From: Pseudomonadota bacterium
GTDB lineage: Bacteria > Myxococcota_A > UBA9042 > GCA-2863065
Assembly: GCA_947498315.1 (NCBI GenBank)
Contig: CANMLD010000008.1
Span: forward strand, 1-52,530
DNA: 52,530 nt
Reading direction: 5' to 3'
Shown here one piece after another: positions 1 through 8,825 of this stretch. The stretch's first letter is position 1, and every line of letters begins with the position of its first letter. The position numbers and the translations under genes are program-made. Below the pieces are notes generated by a model that saw nothing but the letters and a program-made list of their open reading frames with translations, was not told the DNA's origin and searched no databases.

Positions 1-681
1 CGCGACCTCCTCTTCCTCCACTGGCGCTTGCCTGCGGACGTCGTGCGCCCACTCGTGCCAGCGTCGCTCGAGCTCGATCTTTGGGACGGTGATGCCTGGA
101 TTGGGCTGGTGCCCTTCACGATGCGCGACGTGAGCCCTTGGTGGTCTCCTTCGGTTCCATGGATCTCCAACTTCCACGAACTGAACCTGCGCACCTACGT
201 AAAGGGTCCGCGGGGCGCTCCCCCCGGCGTCTGGTTCTTCAGTCTGGAGGCTGCCCGGCTGGCGGCGGTCGTCATCGCTCGGATGGGATGGTCCCTGCCC
301 TACTTCTGGGCGTCGATGCGGCTGGAGAAGGAAGGCGACCACGTCCGGTATCGGAGTCGGCGGCGCGGCCCCGGGGGGCATGCGAACTTCGTCGGCGAAT
401 ACACCCTCGGCGCTCCACTCGCGCCCCCGCTTCCCGGCAGCCTCGAGTTCTTCCTCGTAGAGCGGTACGTGCTGTATGCAGGGGGCCCGACTGGACCCAT
501 GCGCTCGGGGCGGGTCCATCACGCGCCCTACCCGCTCCGGGCGGTGACGCTCGGACCTCTCGAAGAGTCTATTCGTGCGGCCTCCGGCCTTGGGAGCGAC
601 GGGCCGCCGAGTCATGTCGTCGCCTCGACAGGCGTAGACGTGGACATCTATCCGCTGGAGATCATGAATGCTTCCACCTGA
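1..681 (+). CDS. DUF2071 (YqjF-like) protein, 5' end outside window
   Basis: The frame is open from base 1 and begins mid-protein (RDLLFLHWRLPADVVRPLVP), so the true start lies upstream. The pattern LFLHW..P...RPLVP, then LDLWDGDAWIGLVPF, FHELNLRTYV and GVWFFSLEAARL is that of the DUF2071/COG3361 family, small soluble proteins of unknown biochemical function. About 226 residues are visible, close to the usual length, so only a short N-terminal piece should be missing. The stop lies 14 bases inside the following mutH gene, which suggests co-transcription. I see no evidence for a specific substrate. Family assignment is from remembered family motifs; function is unknown. Confidence 0.85.
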   Translation, partial: RDLLFLHWRLPADVVRPLVPASLELDLWDGDAWIGLVPFTMRDVSPWWSPSVPWISNFHELNLRTYVKGPRGAPPGVWFFSLEAARLAAVVIARMGWSLPYFWASMRLEKEGDHVRYRSRRRGPGGHANFVGEYTLGAPLAPPLPGSLEFFLVERYVLYAGGPTGPMRSGRVHHAPYPLRAVTLGPLEESIRAASGLGSDGPPSHVVASTGVDVDIYPLEIMNAST

Positions 682-1381
682 ACCCGGGCGTGTCCCGAGA
701 ACGGAGGAAGAGCTGCTAACGCGGGTACGCATGCTCGCCGGCTACACCATCGGACAGCTGGCCGAAAGACTGGGACGAAAGGTCCCGGAAGAGACGCGGC
801 GCGCGAAAGGCTTCTTTGGGCAGCTGCTCGAACCCGTCCTAGGGGCGACGGCCTCATCGCGATCGACGCCGGACTTCGAGCGTCTTGGGGTCGAGATGAA
901 GACCGTCCCGATGAGCAAGGTCGGGGTCCCGCTCGAGTCGACCTACGTCTGCACCGTCGGCGGCGCTGGACTCGAGACGCGGGGCGACCTCGACTGGGGG
1001 ACCTCGCGAGTCCGCCACAAGCTCTGCCGCGTGCTCTGGGTGCCCATTCAAGGTGATCCGACCATCCCGCTGGCGGACCGGCGCATCGGCGCGGCCGTGC
1101 TCTGGACTCCAGACGAGAACGAAGAGCAGCTGCTGCGGCGGGACTTCGACGAGCTGATGGAGTACGTGCGCCTCGGCCGCTGGCAGGAGCTCACGGGCCA
1201 CCTCGGGGCGGTACTGCAGGTCCGCCCGAAAGGAGACAGTGGGGGCGCCCAAGCGTGGGGCGTCGACGACGAGGGGCGACGAGCGAAGATCCCGGCACGC
1301 GGCTTCTACCTACGGCCGGCCTTCACCGGCGGGGCCATTCGCAATGCCTTGAACCGATCTCGCCAGACGCCCTCCGCCTGA
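668..1381 (+). CDS. mutH: DNA mismatch repair endonuclease MutH
   Basis: MutH nicks the unmethylated strand at hemimethylated GATC sites after activation by MutS-MutL. The 237-residue protein matches MutH in length and layout. The PD-(D/E)xK catalytic set is visible as D69, E76 and K78 in PDFERLGVEMKTVP, with the same spacing as D70/E77/K79 of the E. coli enzyme, preceded by KGFFGQLLE and followed by PLESTYVC and WGTSRVRHKLCRVLWVP. Start ATG 668 has GGAG about 8 bases upstream and overlaps the end of the DUF2071 gene. MutH is best known from gammaproteobacteria, so its presence here suggests transfer or a wider distribution, and implies a Dam-like methylase elsewhere in the genome. Confidence 0.93.
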   Translation: MLPPEPGRVPRTEEELLTRVRMLAGYTIGQLAERLGRKVPEETRRAKGFFGQLLEPVLGATASSRSTPDFERLGVEMKTVPMSKVGVPLESTYVCTVGGAGLETRGDLDWGTSRVRHKLCRVLWVPIQGDPTIPLADRRIGAAVLWTPDENEEQLLRRDFDELMEYVRLGRWQELTGHLGAVLQVRPKGDSGGAQAWGVDDEGRRAKIPARGFYLRPAFTGGAIRNALNRSRQTPSA

Positions 1382-1425
1382 ATCGTCGGCAGCCCGGCGA
1401 CTCATTGTTCTGGCCTGCCGACGAT
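1382..1425 (+). terminator. Perfect 11-bp inverted repeat after mutH
   Basis: ATCGTCGGCAG at 1382-1392 is exactly complementary to CTGCCGACGAT at 1415-1425, with a 22-base loop. It begins at the base after the mutH stop and lies between the convergent mutH and recJ genes. There is no U-tract on either strand, so it is either a weak bidirectional terminator or an mRNA 3' stabiliser. Confidence 0.5.
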
Positions 1426-1481
1426 GGGACTCCGCCAAGGCGGGCCGTGACGGAACACAGAGGGACGCTTCGAGGGAGTCG

Positions 1482-3218
1482 CTAGGTGGAGGCTTCCGAC
1501 CGCGGCTCAGACGGCTTCAAGTCGATGATCTCGAGCTGCAAGGTCGGCCGCTGGTCGAAGTCGTTGAAACGGGCGCGGTAGGCGACGTCGACGAGATCGC
1601 CCGGGAGCGGGCACCTCTCGCCAATGCGGAAGGCGATGGCCGGTAGGGTGAGCCCACCTTCCTGCAGGACGAGCCGAAAGTGCTCGCCCGTCTTGCCGGC
1701 CTGGCGGCGCTCCACGACACGGACATCGTGCGACGCGAAGACCGGCTCAGGGTTGCCAGCGCCAAAGGGCGCGAGCGCCGTGAGCTGTTCGATGAACTCG
1801 CTCGTGATCTCGGCAAAGCCCAGGACGGCGTCGATGTTGATCGACGGCGTCAGCGAGGCCTCGGGGGTGAGCTCCCGGGCGGCGGCGGCGAAGGCGGCGC
1901 GGAACGCCGGCAATTGCGCAGGGTCGATGGTAACGCCGGCGGCGTGGGCATGGCCACCGTACTGAATCAGAAGGTCCGAACACCGCTCGAGCCCGGCTAA
2001 CACGTCGAAGCCGCTGATGGACCGGAGGCTCCCTTTGCCAACGCCGTCGACGAGCGCGATGACGGCCGCGGGCCGGTGGAATCGCTCGACGATGCGGGCC
2101 GCGACGATGCCGGCAACGCCAGTATGCCAACCCGCGTCCCAAAGGACGTACGCGGGGGCATCTTCGCCCTGCTCTCGCAACGCCTGAGAGATGGCTTCAG
2201 CCTCGATAGACTCCTGAATGGCTTTGCGTGCCCCGTTCTCTTCATTGAGCTCGGCCGCGATCGCCTGCGCGACCGTGGCGTCGAGTGTCGTCAGGATCTC
2301 GAAGCCCTTCATGGGGCTCGACAGGCGACCCGCCGCGTTGAGCCGCGGCGCCATATGAAAGGCGACGCCACCGCCCGTCACGGCGCTTTGTTTCAGACTC
2401 ACCGTGCGCAGCGCGCGCACCCCAGGGGACTTGGCGCGTTCGATACGAGGGAGGCCAGCGTGGACCAGCATGCGATTGAGACCGCGGAGCGGGACAACGT
2501 CAGCGATGGTGCCAATCGCCACGAGGTCGAGTAGGTCGCGAACGTCCGGCTCGGCGCTCTCGAGGAAGTCGCCCCGGCTGCGCATCGCCGACCGCAGCGC
2601 CACCGCCAGGTGGAACGCGAGACCTGCTGCGCACAAGTCCTTGAATGGGAAAGAACATTCGGGGTGGTGTGGGTTGATGGTCGCAGAGGCGGGCGGCAGC
2701 TCGCCTCGAGGGAGACGGTGGTGGTCGACGATGATGACATCGACGCCACGCTCGCGAGCCATGCGGATCGGCTCGACCGCGCTGATGCCGCAATCGACGG
2801 TGATGACGAGCTTCGCGCCTTCGTCGATGAGCTCGCCGAGTCGGTCGGGGTTGAGACCGTAGCCGTCTCGAAAACGATCCGGCAAGAAGACACGGGGCGT
2901 GACGCCAACGGAGCGGAAGAAGCGGAAGAGCACGCTCGCCGCCGTCATGCCGTCGACGTCGTAGTCTCCGTAAATGACGATGGGATCGTCTTGCTCGAGG
3001 GCGTCGAGGACCAAAGTGGTCGCCTCGGCCATCCCACGGAGACCACGCGGATCTTGAAGCTCGGACAGCTTGGGCGCCAGGAAGGCGCGCACGTCGTCGG
3101 CACTCAAAACACCACGATTGACGAGGAGGCTAGTGACGGTTTGGGGGAGGCCGGTCGCGGCGGCCAGCGACGAGGCGGCCTGCCCACCGGGCGCGCGGAC
3201 TCGCCAAGTGCGGATCAC
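1482..3218 (-). CDS. recJ: Single-stranded-DNA-specific exonuclease RecJ
   Basis: RecJ degrades single-stranded DNA 5'->3' in recombination and mismatch repair. The DHH-family metal motifs are in order: DYDVDG at 85-90, DCG at 142-144, DHH at 165-167, then the DHHA1-type C-terminal half with GGHAHAAG and the OB-like tail. At 578 residues it is full length for the family. The start is GTG 3218, overlapping the secF stop as GTGA, which indicates translational coupling. It is the last gene of the yajC-secD-secF-recJ transcription unit, an arrangement common in this phylum. Its proximity to mutH, which also depends on RecJ-class exonucleases for excision, is probably coincidental because the genes converge. 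Confidence 0.97.
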   Translation of the reverse strand: MIRTWRVRAPGGQAASSLAAATGLPQTVTSLLVNRGVLSADDVRAFLAPKLSELQDPRGLRGMAEATTLVLDALEQDDPIVIYGDYDVDGMTAASVLFRFFRSVGVTPRVFLPDRFRDGYGLNPDRLGELIDEGAKLVITVDCGISAVEPIRMARERGVDVIIVDHHRLPRGELPPASATINPHHPECSFPFKDLCAAGLAFHLAVALRSAMRSRGDFLESAEPDVRDLLDLVAIGTIADVVPLRGLNRMLVHAGLPRIERAKSPGVRALRTVSLKQSAVTGGGVAFHMAPRLNAAGRLSSPMKGFEILTTLDATVAQAIAAELNEENGARKAIQESIEAEAISQALREQGEDAPAYVLWDAGWHTGVAGIVAARIVERFHRPAAVIALVDGVGKGSLRSISGFDVLAGLERCSDLLIQYGGHAHAAGVTIDPAQLPAFRAAFAAAARELTPEASLTPSINIDAVLGFAEITSEFIEQLTALAPFGAGNPEPVFASHDVRVVERRQAGKTGEHFRLVLQEGGLTLPAIAFRIGERCPLPGDLVDVAYRARFNDFDQRPTLQLEIIDLKPSEPRSEAST

Positions 3219-4594
3219 GCGGTGGTCGTCTGCTGCGTGTCGGTGCGGCTCAGTGCCTTGGCCTTGCGGGCCGCGAGCCAGTTCTCGGAGTAGAGCGTGA
3301 AGGGCACGGCGACGGCAATCGACGAGTAGGTCCCGATGATGATACCGAAGGTGAGCGCGAAGGCGAAGTCGAAGATGAACCCGCCGCCGAGGACCATGAG
3401 CATCGTGGTGACGATGAGCGCTGAACCACCAGTCAAGACGGTACGGCTGAGCGTCTCGTTGATCGAGAGGTCGATGAGCTCGGTGAGACCCATGCCCTTC
3501 ATCTTCTCCATGTTCTCGCGGATACGATCATAGACCACGATGGTGTCGTTGATCGAGTAGCCGATGATAGTCAGGATGGCCGACACGATCGGCAGGGTGA
3601 ACTTGAGCCCGAGGATCGAGAAGAGGCCCAGGGTGAGGATGGCGTCGTGGATGAGCGAGATGACCGCGCCTGGGCCGAAGCGGAAGTCGAAGCGGAGACC
3701 AACGTAGATGACGATGCCGACGATGGAGTAGAGCAGCGCGAGCATGCCCTTCGAGAAGAGCTCGGCGCCGACGCTGGCGCTGACGGCCGTGGCGGAGTCG
3801 ACGACGACACTGTCCTTGTTGAAGGCATTGATCAGGGCCTCTTCGACCTCAGCCTGAAGCTGCTGAAGGTTGACGGTGTAGCTGCGGTCGGTGCGCTGCT
3901 CGAGAGCGGTCTTCTTCTGAGCTTCGTGGGCCGCGTAGGCGTTGTCGTAGTCGTCGTCGGCGATCTTTTCACCGGCCTGCGTGCGCTCGGCGACCGTCAG
4001 GTTGTATTCCTTGAAGAACTCCATGTCGAAGGCACGTTCTTCTTCGGAGATGACCTCGGCCTGAGGGAATCCCGCCGCCTTGACGATCTCGAGGATCGAC
4101 GCCTTCGTCGGGTTCACGGGCGCCGCTGTGGCCAGCGTCAGCATGAACTTGTCGGTCTCTTCGGGACGCTCGATACGGTCCGCACCGACGCCAGCCTTGA
4201 TCGCGGCGATGACCTCAGTGGCTTTCGCCTCGGTCATGAGCGACGTGAGCTCGGTGTAGATCTGGAACTTCTCGACCTTACGGCCTTGAGCGTCCGTGTC
4301 GCCGACGTTGAATCCCTGAACTTCGATCTGACCGGCGTCGCCACCGGTCTTCTCCTTGATCAGGTTGCCGAGAGTCTCCCGGATCTTGTCGGGCGTAGCA
4401 CCCGAGTTTTCGGTGAAACCGACGATGAGCTTCGTGCCCCCCTTGAAGTCGATACCGAGGTCGAGACCGCGGACGGCGAGGGCGCCGAGGCAGACGACGG
4501 TGGCGACGAGGCTCCCGAAGACGAAGGTCTTGGCGTTGGCCATCCACGCGAACGTGGTGCCAGGCTTGATGGGCTCGCGGAACTTGGGCTGCAT
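3215..4594 (-). CDS. secF: Protein translocase subunit SecF, enlarged periplasmic domain
   Basis: SecF works with SecD to pull proteins through SecYEG using the proton motive force. The N-terminal membrane segment (about residues 24-43) is followed by the diagnostic LGIDFKGGTKL motif. The C-terminal half holds five more membrane segments with FRFGPGAVISLIHDAILTLG and GYSINDTIVVYDRIRENM. The protein is 459 residues, against about 320 for E. coli SecF; the extra length is in the first periplasmic domain (about residues 60-270) and is rich in charged residues and Ala. It lies 8 bases after secD and overlaps recJ by 4 bases. Start ATG 4594. Confidence 0.97.
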   Translation of the reverse strand: MQPKFREPIKPGTTFAWMANAKTFVFGSLVATVVCLGALAVRGLDLGIDFKGGTKLIVGFTENSGATPDKIRETLGNLIKEKTGGDAGQIEVQGFNVGDTDAQGRKVEKFQIYTELTSLMTEAKATEVIAAIKAGVGADRIERPEETDKFMLTLATAAPVNPTKASILEIVKAAGFPQAEVISEEERAFDMEFFKEYNLTVAERTQAGEKIADDDYDNAYAAHEAQKKTALEQRTDRSYTVNLQQLQAEVEEALINAFNKDSVVVDSATAVSASVGAELFSKGMLALLYSIVGIVIYVGLRFDFRFGPGAVISLIHDAILTLGLFSILGLKFTLPIVSAILTIIGYSINDTIVVYDRIRENMEKMKGMGLTELIDLSINETLSRTVLTGGSALIVTTMLMVLGGGFIFDFAFALTFGIIIGTYSSIAVAVPFTLYSENWLAARKAKALSRTDTQQTTTA

Positions 4595-4602
4595 GGCGTG
4601 CC

Positions 4603-6456
4603 TCAGATGCTCACGTAGTCGAACTTCTTAGAGTGGACTAGCCAGTGGAAGACCATGCGGGTCACCACGACTGCGGTGAACATGGTGGAGGCGATGCCGG
4701 CGACGAGCGTCACCGCGAAGCCGTAGATAGGACCCGTCGTAAACACCAGCATGATGAAGCCAGCGAGCGCGGTCGTAAGGTTTGAGTCGAAGATGGTCCA
4801 GAAGGCCCGGTCGTAGCCGAGCTCGAGCGCCGCTCGGAAGGACTTTCCGGAACGCAGCTCTTCGCGAATACGCTCATTGATGAGCACGTTGGCATCGACG
4901 GCCATACCGATGGTGAGGACGATGCCGGCGATGCCGGGGAGCGTCAGCGTCGCGTTGAAGCTGATGAGCATCGCGAGGAGAAGGAGGATGTTGACCACCA
5001 CCCCGACCATCGCAATGGCTCCCGCCATTCGGTAGATGTAGACCATGAAGATGATCACGCCGAGCGTGCCTACCGCGGCAGCGAGGACGCCCTTGTCGAT
5101 CGAGGCCTGCCCAAGGGATGGTCCAACCGAGTGGTCATGAACCTTGTGGACCGGAGCGCGGTAAGCGCCGGTGGTGAGAACGGTGACGAGAGCCTGCGCC
5201 TCGCGGACGGCATCGCGGCCCGCCGTGCGACCGAGATCGATACGGCAGCGACCGCCGGTGATGGGCTCCTTGATGTTCGGAGCGGACTTCACTTCGTCGT
5301 CGAGCATGATGGCGAGGCTCTTCTGGACGTTCTCGGTCGTCAGGCCGCCGAAGTCCTCAGCACCTTGGCCGTCGAAGTCGATGCTGGCGTAAGGGATGCC
5401 GTTCTCGTCGTAGTTCACCATGGCGCGCGTAATCTGATCGCCACCGATGGTCACGCTGCGCTCGTTTCCGGTGCCCTTGCCAATCCGCATGTTGCGGACC
5501 ACGTGGACCGTGCTCCAACCCTTGCTGACTTCGCTCTGACCCTGGGTCTCGGTGAGCTCTTGGAAGCCGACCATGTTGTCGTCGGAGACGAGCGGGCCCT
5601 GACCGCTCTTGGTGCGCTTCTCGTCGACCCACCGAAGGAACGAGAGCAGCTCGCTCTTGCGCTGCGCGGTGAGGTTGCCGTCCTTGATCTCGAGTGTAAT
5701 CGCCTTGCCTTGGTTCTCAGCCTTGAAGGTGGCGAGATCGCCGCCGAGGCCGGCCATGGGATTGGCGTCGCTCGCCACGAGGCGGAACGTCAACTGGGCG
5801 GTCTGGCCAATCATGCCGCGGACGAGATTCATCTTCGATTTCTCGACGCCCGGGAGCTGGACATCGATGTCCGATTCACCGGCGCGGCGAACGTCGGGCT
5901 CGACGAGCCCGAAGGCGCTAATGCGCTTCCGAATGATGTCGAGGGTTTGCGCGACGATCTCGTCCTTGAGTCGCTTGCCCTCGTCGTAGCGGAGGACGAG
6001 CTCGATGGTGGAGTCGGTCGTGGTGCCGATGTCGAACTTCGAGTCGACCCACTGCTCGACGAAGGAGGTACCGACGGCCTTGATGACCGGCTTCAGCTCG
6101 TCGCCGAGGGTGAGGCGGACGGTCGTGTAGTCGATGCGCTCGAAGGTGACGAGCTTGCGAAGGCGCTCTAGCTCTTTTGGATCGACGGAGTCGAGGTCCT
6201 CGATCTTGCCGAGCTGCTGCGCGATCAGGCGATCGCGAAAGAGGTTCGCCACCTTCCAGGTGTTGTCACCGATCGCTCGCTTCACATCGACCGTGTAGCG
6301 CAGCTCGAGGCCGCCCTGCAGGTCGAGGCCATAGCTCAGTCGCTTCCAACTCTCTGGAAAGACCTTGCCCAGCCCGATGGACGGGAGCGTGTAAATGATG
6401 GCCAACAGGACGACTATTCCTGTCAGGATTGGCTTCCACTGTCGCTTCTTGTTCAT
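4603..6456 (-). CDS. secD: Protein translocase subunit SecD
   Basis: SecD is the partner of SecF in the Sec translocase accessory complex. It has an N-terminal membrane segment (residues about 9-27), the family signature YGLDLQGGLEL, a large periplasmic domain, and a C-terminal six-helix region with LPGIAGIVLTIGMAVDANVLINERIREEL. At 617 residues it has the usual length. It is separated from yajC by 24 bases and from secF by 8 bases, so yajC-secD-secF is a single unit. Start ATG 6456. Confidence 0.98.
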   Translation of the reverse strand: MNKKRQWKPILTGIVVLLAIIYTLPSIGLGKVFPESWKRLSYGLDLQGGLELRYTVDVKRAIGDNTWKVANLFRDRLIAQQLGKIEDLDSVDPKELERLRKLVTFERIDYTTVRLTLGDELKPVIKAVGTSFVEQWVDSKFDIGTTTDSTIELVLRYDEGKRLKDEIVAQTLDIIRKRISAFGLVEPDVRRAGESDIDVQLPGVEKSKMNLVRGMIGQTAQLTFRLVASDANPMAGLGGDLATFKAENQGKAITLEIKDGNLTAQRKSELLSFLRWVDEKRTKSGQGPLVSDDNMVGFQELTETQGQSEVSKGWSTVHVVRNMRIGKGTGNERSVTIGGDQITRAMVNYDENGIPYASIDFDGQGAEDFGGLTTENVQKSLAIMLDDEVKSAPNIKEPITGGRCRIDLGRTAGRDAVREAQALVTVLTTGAYRAPVHKVHDHSVGPSLGQASIDKGVLAAAVGTLGVIIFMVYIYRMAGAIAMVGVVVNILLLLAMLISFNATLTLPGIAGIVLTIGMAVDANVLINERIREELRSGKSFRAALELGYDRAFWTIFDSNLTTALAGFIMLVFTTGPIYGFAVTLVAGIASTMFTAVVVTRMVFHWLVHSKKFDYVSI

Positions 6457-6480
6457 CGCGTCTTTCCGGGCTCCGGTGCG

Positions 6481-6999
6481 TTACTTCTTGGCGAGTTGGG
6501 GCTTGGCGTCGGTGTCTGCCTTTGGGCCGGCACCATCACCTTGTCGACGCGCGACCTGGGCCTTCAGCACCTTGATCTGCGTGTCTTTGGCGATCTCGAT
6601 TACGACGGCGAGGTTGGCGTCGTCGAAGCCGACGATCTTTCCGAAGATGCCGCTCTGGGTGATGACCGAGTCACCGCGCTGAAGGCTCTCGACGAGCTTA
6701 TTGTGCTCCTTCATCTGCTTGTTCTGCGGACGGATCAGAAATAGCCAGAAGAACACGAAGATGAGGCCCATCATGACCATCGTCGTGCCGATACCGGGTC
6801 CCTGCTGAGCCGGCGCACCACCTTCGACCGGCGCGCCACCGGCTGCCGGTGCCGCAGCGGGAGCGGACGACGGGAGGCCGGCTTGGGCGAAGACGGGCTG
6901 GAAGGTCGGGCTGAAGGAGGCGAGCTCGCTAGCGAGCGCCGCAGGGCCAGGGCCGACCGCGAGCGTCAGGGTAGTGAGGGCGCTGATGAAGCTGAGCAT
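6481..6999 (-). CDS. yajC: Preprotein translocase subunit YajC
   Basis: YajC is a small inner-membrane component of the SecDF-YajC complex. I place the start at ATG 6999, giving 172 residues; the frame is open for another 83 codons upstream, but these run through unrelated intergenic DNA. The N-terminal hydrophobic stretch and a Pro/Ala/Gly-rich segment (40-68) precede the usual membrane helix (72-89), followed by the family motif IRPQNKQMKEHNKLVESLQRGD and TQSGIFGKIV. The long N-terminal Ala/Gly/Pro region is unusual, since most YajC proteins begin just before the helix. AGGAC lies 5 bases before the start. Confidence 0.94.
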   Translation of the reverse strand: MLSFISALTTLTLAVGPGPAALASELASFSPTFQPVFAQAGLPSSAPAAAPAAGGAPVEGGAPAQQGPGIGTTMVMMGLIFVFFWLFLIRPQNKQMKEHNKLVESLQRGDSVITQSGIFGKIVGFDDANLAVVIEIAKDTQIKVLKAQVARRQGDGAGPKADTDAKPQLAKK

Positions 7000-7274
7000 G
7001 CAGGTCCTGTCTCGGATGTCGGCGCCGCAGAATCGGCGCCTATGAGTCGGAGCCGAGGTGCGGCGCGGTCGGACTTCGGGGCTGCGCACCGGGAAGTCTT
7101 GGAAACTGCTCCAGATTTCGGCTATGGGCGGGAAATCGGGAGCGGGAGGGATACCACCGGACGCACCCGTGGTCAATCGAATCGTCGTCGGAAAACGTGT
7201 CGGAGGCCTTGGGCGAAGCCCACACGGGTCACGTCGGCAAGCCCACACGGGTCACGTCGGCAAGCCCACACGGG
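7000..7274. other. tgt-yajC intergenic region
   Basis: These 275 bases hold no recognisable gene. The left two thirds show no clear motif and the right end is the 23-bp tandem repeat described separately. If yajC has its own promoter it lies here. Confidence 0.5.
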
Positions 7275-7282
7275 TCACGTCG
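7216..7282. repeat. 23-bp tandem repeat, about 2.9 copies
   Basis: The unit begins AAGCCCACACGGGTCACGTC and repeats at 7216, 7239 and 7262, the third copy ending at 7282. The copies are identical with no spacer variation, so this is not a CRISPR array. The last copy overlaps the 3' end of tgt and supplies its TGA stop (7275-7277), so the final Tgt residues are repeat-encoded. Confidence 0.9.
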
Positions 7283-8447
7283 AGATGGCCACCGTTCGCC
7301 CGCCTTGAGAGCGACGTTCGAGGAAGGTGCTTCGGAAGGCCGCGTAACGCCCTTCGAGGATCGCGGCCCGGGCTTCGCGCATCGTCTCGAGATAGAAGGC
7401 GAGGTTGTGAGTAGTGATGGCCATGAGCGCAAGGATCTCGCCGGAGCGATAGAGGTGGTTCAAGTAGGCTCGTGAGAAACGAGCGCACGTCGGGCACCGG
7501 CACTCCGAATCCAGAGGGATGTCCGCGTTCTGGTGTGCCGCGTTCTTCACGAGCAGGTTGCCATCTCGAGTGAAGGCCATGCCGTTACGCCCGTTTCGCG
7601 TGGGCATGACGCAGTCGAACATGTCGACGCCAAAACCGACACAGTTGACGAGGTCTTCGGGTGTGCCAACGCCCATGAGATAATGAGGCCGTTCTGGCGG
7701 AAGGAGCGCAGCCGTGTGCTCGCAGGCTTCGTACATGTCCGGGATGGGCTCACCGACCGACAGCCCTCCAATGGAGAACCCGTCGACATCGAGGCCACCG
7801 AGGTCTTCGACGTGACGAGTCCGTGCCGCTTTGTCGGTGCCACCCTGGACGATGGCGAAGATGGCTCCGCGCTTCCGGGCAGCAAGGCAGCGTCGCGCCC
7901 ACGCCGAGGTGAGCTTCATGGCTTCGGCGAGCTGCTTCGGCGTACAGGGGAGCGGCGGGCAGACGTCGAGCGGCATCATGATGTCGCTGCCGAGCGCTTC
8001 CTGGACGGCCACCGTCGACTCGGGGGTAAACTCGAGCAGGCGCCCGTCGAGATGACTACGGAACCGAACTCCGTCCGGGTGCAACTTCCGGAGTTTGCCG
8101 AGACTGAAGACCTGGAAACCGCCGGAATCCGTCAGAATGGCACCGTTCCACGCCATCATCTTGTGGAGCCCACCGAGCGCTTGAACGCGTTCGTGCCCCG
8201 GTCGATTGAGAAGGTGATAGGTGTTGCCGAGGCAGATAGAGGCCCCGATGGCCGAAAGCGTGGCGGGATCGACTGCCTTCACGGTGCCGGCCGTCCCGAC
8301 GGGCATGAAGCACGGCGTCGCGATCTCGCCACGGGGCGTCTGGAGCACTCCGGCGCGAGCGTTCGTAGTGGGATCGGTCGCTTCGATACGGAAACCAAGC
8401 CACGGACTGCATGCGGACTCGCTCATTGGGGACTCACTTTCGCTCAT
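7275..8447 (-). CDS. tgt: tRNA-guanine (queuine) transglycosylase
   Basis: Tgt swaps guanine for preQ1 at the wobble position of GUN-anticodon tRNAs, the step before QueA. From ATG 8447 the protein has 390 residues. Visible features are NTYHLL (75-80), the catalytic-site TDSGGFQVFSL (106-116, D107), DVCPP, QGGTD (201-205), DMFDCVMPTR (275-284) and the zinc ligands C316, C318, C321 and H331 in ECRCPTCARFSRAYLNHL. A longer open frame (to 8663) reads back through the 91-bp repeats and is not credible; a second in-frame ATG lies at 8426. The C terminus (VAIST) runs into a 23-bp repeat. Same strand as queA and yajC. Confidence 0.97.
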   Translation of the reverse strand: MSESESPMSESACSPWLGFRIEATDPTTNARAGVLQTPRGEIATPCFMPVGTAGTVKAVDPATLSAIGASICLGNTYHLLNRPGHERVQALGGLHKMMAWNGAILTDSGGFQVFSLGKLRKLHPDGVRFRSHLDGRLLEFTPESTVAVQEALGSDIMMPLDVCPPLPCTPKQLAEAMKLTSAWARRCLAARKRGAIFAIVQGGTDKAARTRHVEDLGGLDVDGFSIGGLSVGEPIPDMYEACEHTAALLPPERPHYLMGVGTPEDLVNCVGFGVDMFDCVMPTRNGRNGMAFTRDGNLLVKNAAHQNADIPLDSECRCPTCARFSRAYLNHLYRSGEILALMAITTHNLAFYLETMREARAAILEGRYAAFRSTFLERRSQGGRTVAIST

Positions 8448-8544
8448 GCATAACTCGATTCCAAAGGCTGCTGCCGGCTCAGCCGGCGCATCCACTAGGC
8501 CTGCCCCGGGGCGATCAGCTGTCAGCCCCAGCGCCGGTGGTCCG
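8448..8544. other. Spacer between tgt start and the 91-bp repeats
   Basis: No gene or clear promoter is recognised here. Parts of it (GTCAGC, CCGGC) resemble degraded pieces of the adjacent repeat unit, so the array may once have extended toward tgt. Confidence 0.4.
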
Positions 8545-8825
8545 CTCCGGCCCCAGACGGCCGAGCCTTCACGGCGGCTCGAAGTCCCGTGATTGTTGCC
8601 CGGCTGACCACTGACCGCTGATAGCCGGGCGTCAGCTCCGGCCCCAGACGGCCGAGCCTTCACGGCGGCTCGAAGTCCCGTGGTTGTTGCCCGGCTGACC
8701 GCTGACCGCTCATCGCCCTGCGTCAGCTCCGGCCCCAGACGGCCGAGCCTTCACGGCGGCTCGAAGTCCCGTGGTTGTTGCCCGGCTGACCGCTGACCGC
8801 TGACCGCTGATAGCCCGGCGTCAGT
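8545..8825. repeat. 91-bp tandem direct repeat, three copies
   Basis: Copies begin with CTCCGGCCCCAGACGGCCGA at 8545, 8636 and 8727, an exact 91-base period. The third copy is about 7 bases longer because CTGACCG is repeated again inside it (CTGACCGCTGACCGCTGACC). Copies are nearly identical apart from a few substitutions. The queA stop codon (TGA, 8753-8751 on the minus strand) lies in copy three, so the array has replaced or extended the natural end of queA. It separates queA from tgt. Confidence 0.93.

Noticed and set aside
3647-4618. Plus-strand 323-codon frame opposite secF
   Set aside because: Highly acidic, no motifs, directly opposite a clear secF.
7216-7282. Possible CRISPR array
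   Set aside because: Copies are contiguous without spacers and only about three; a plain tandem repeat.
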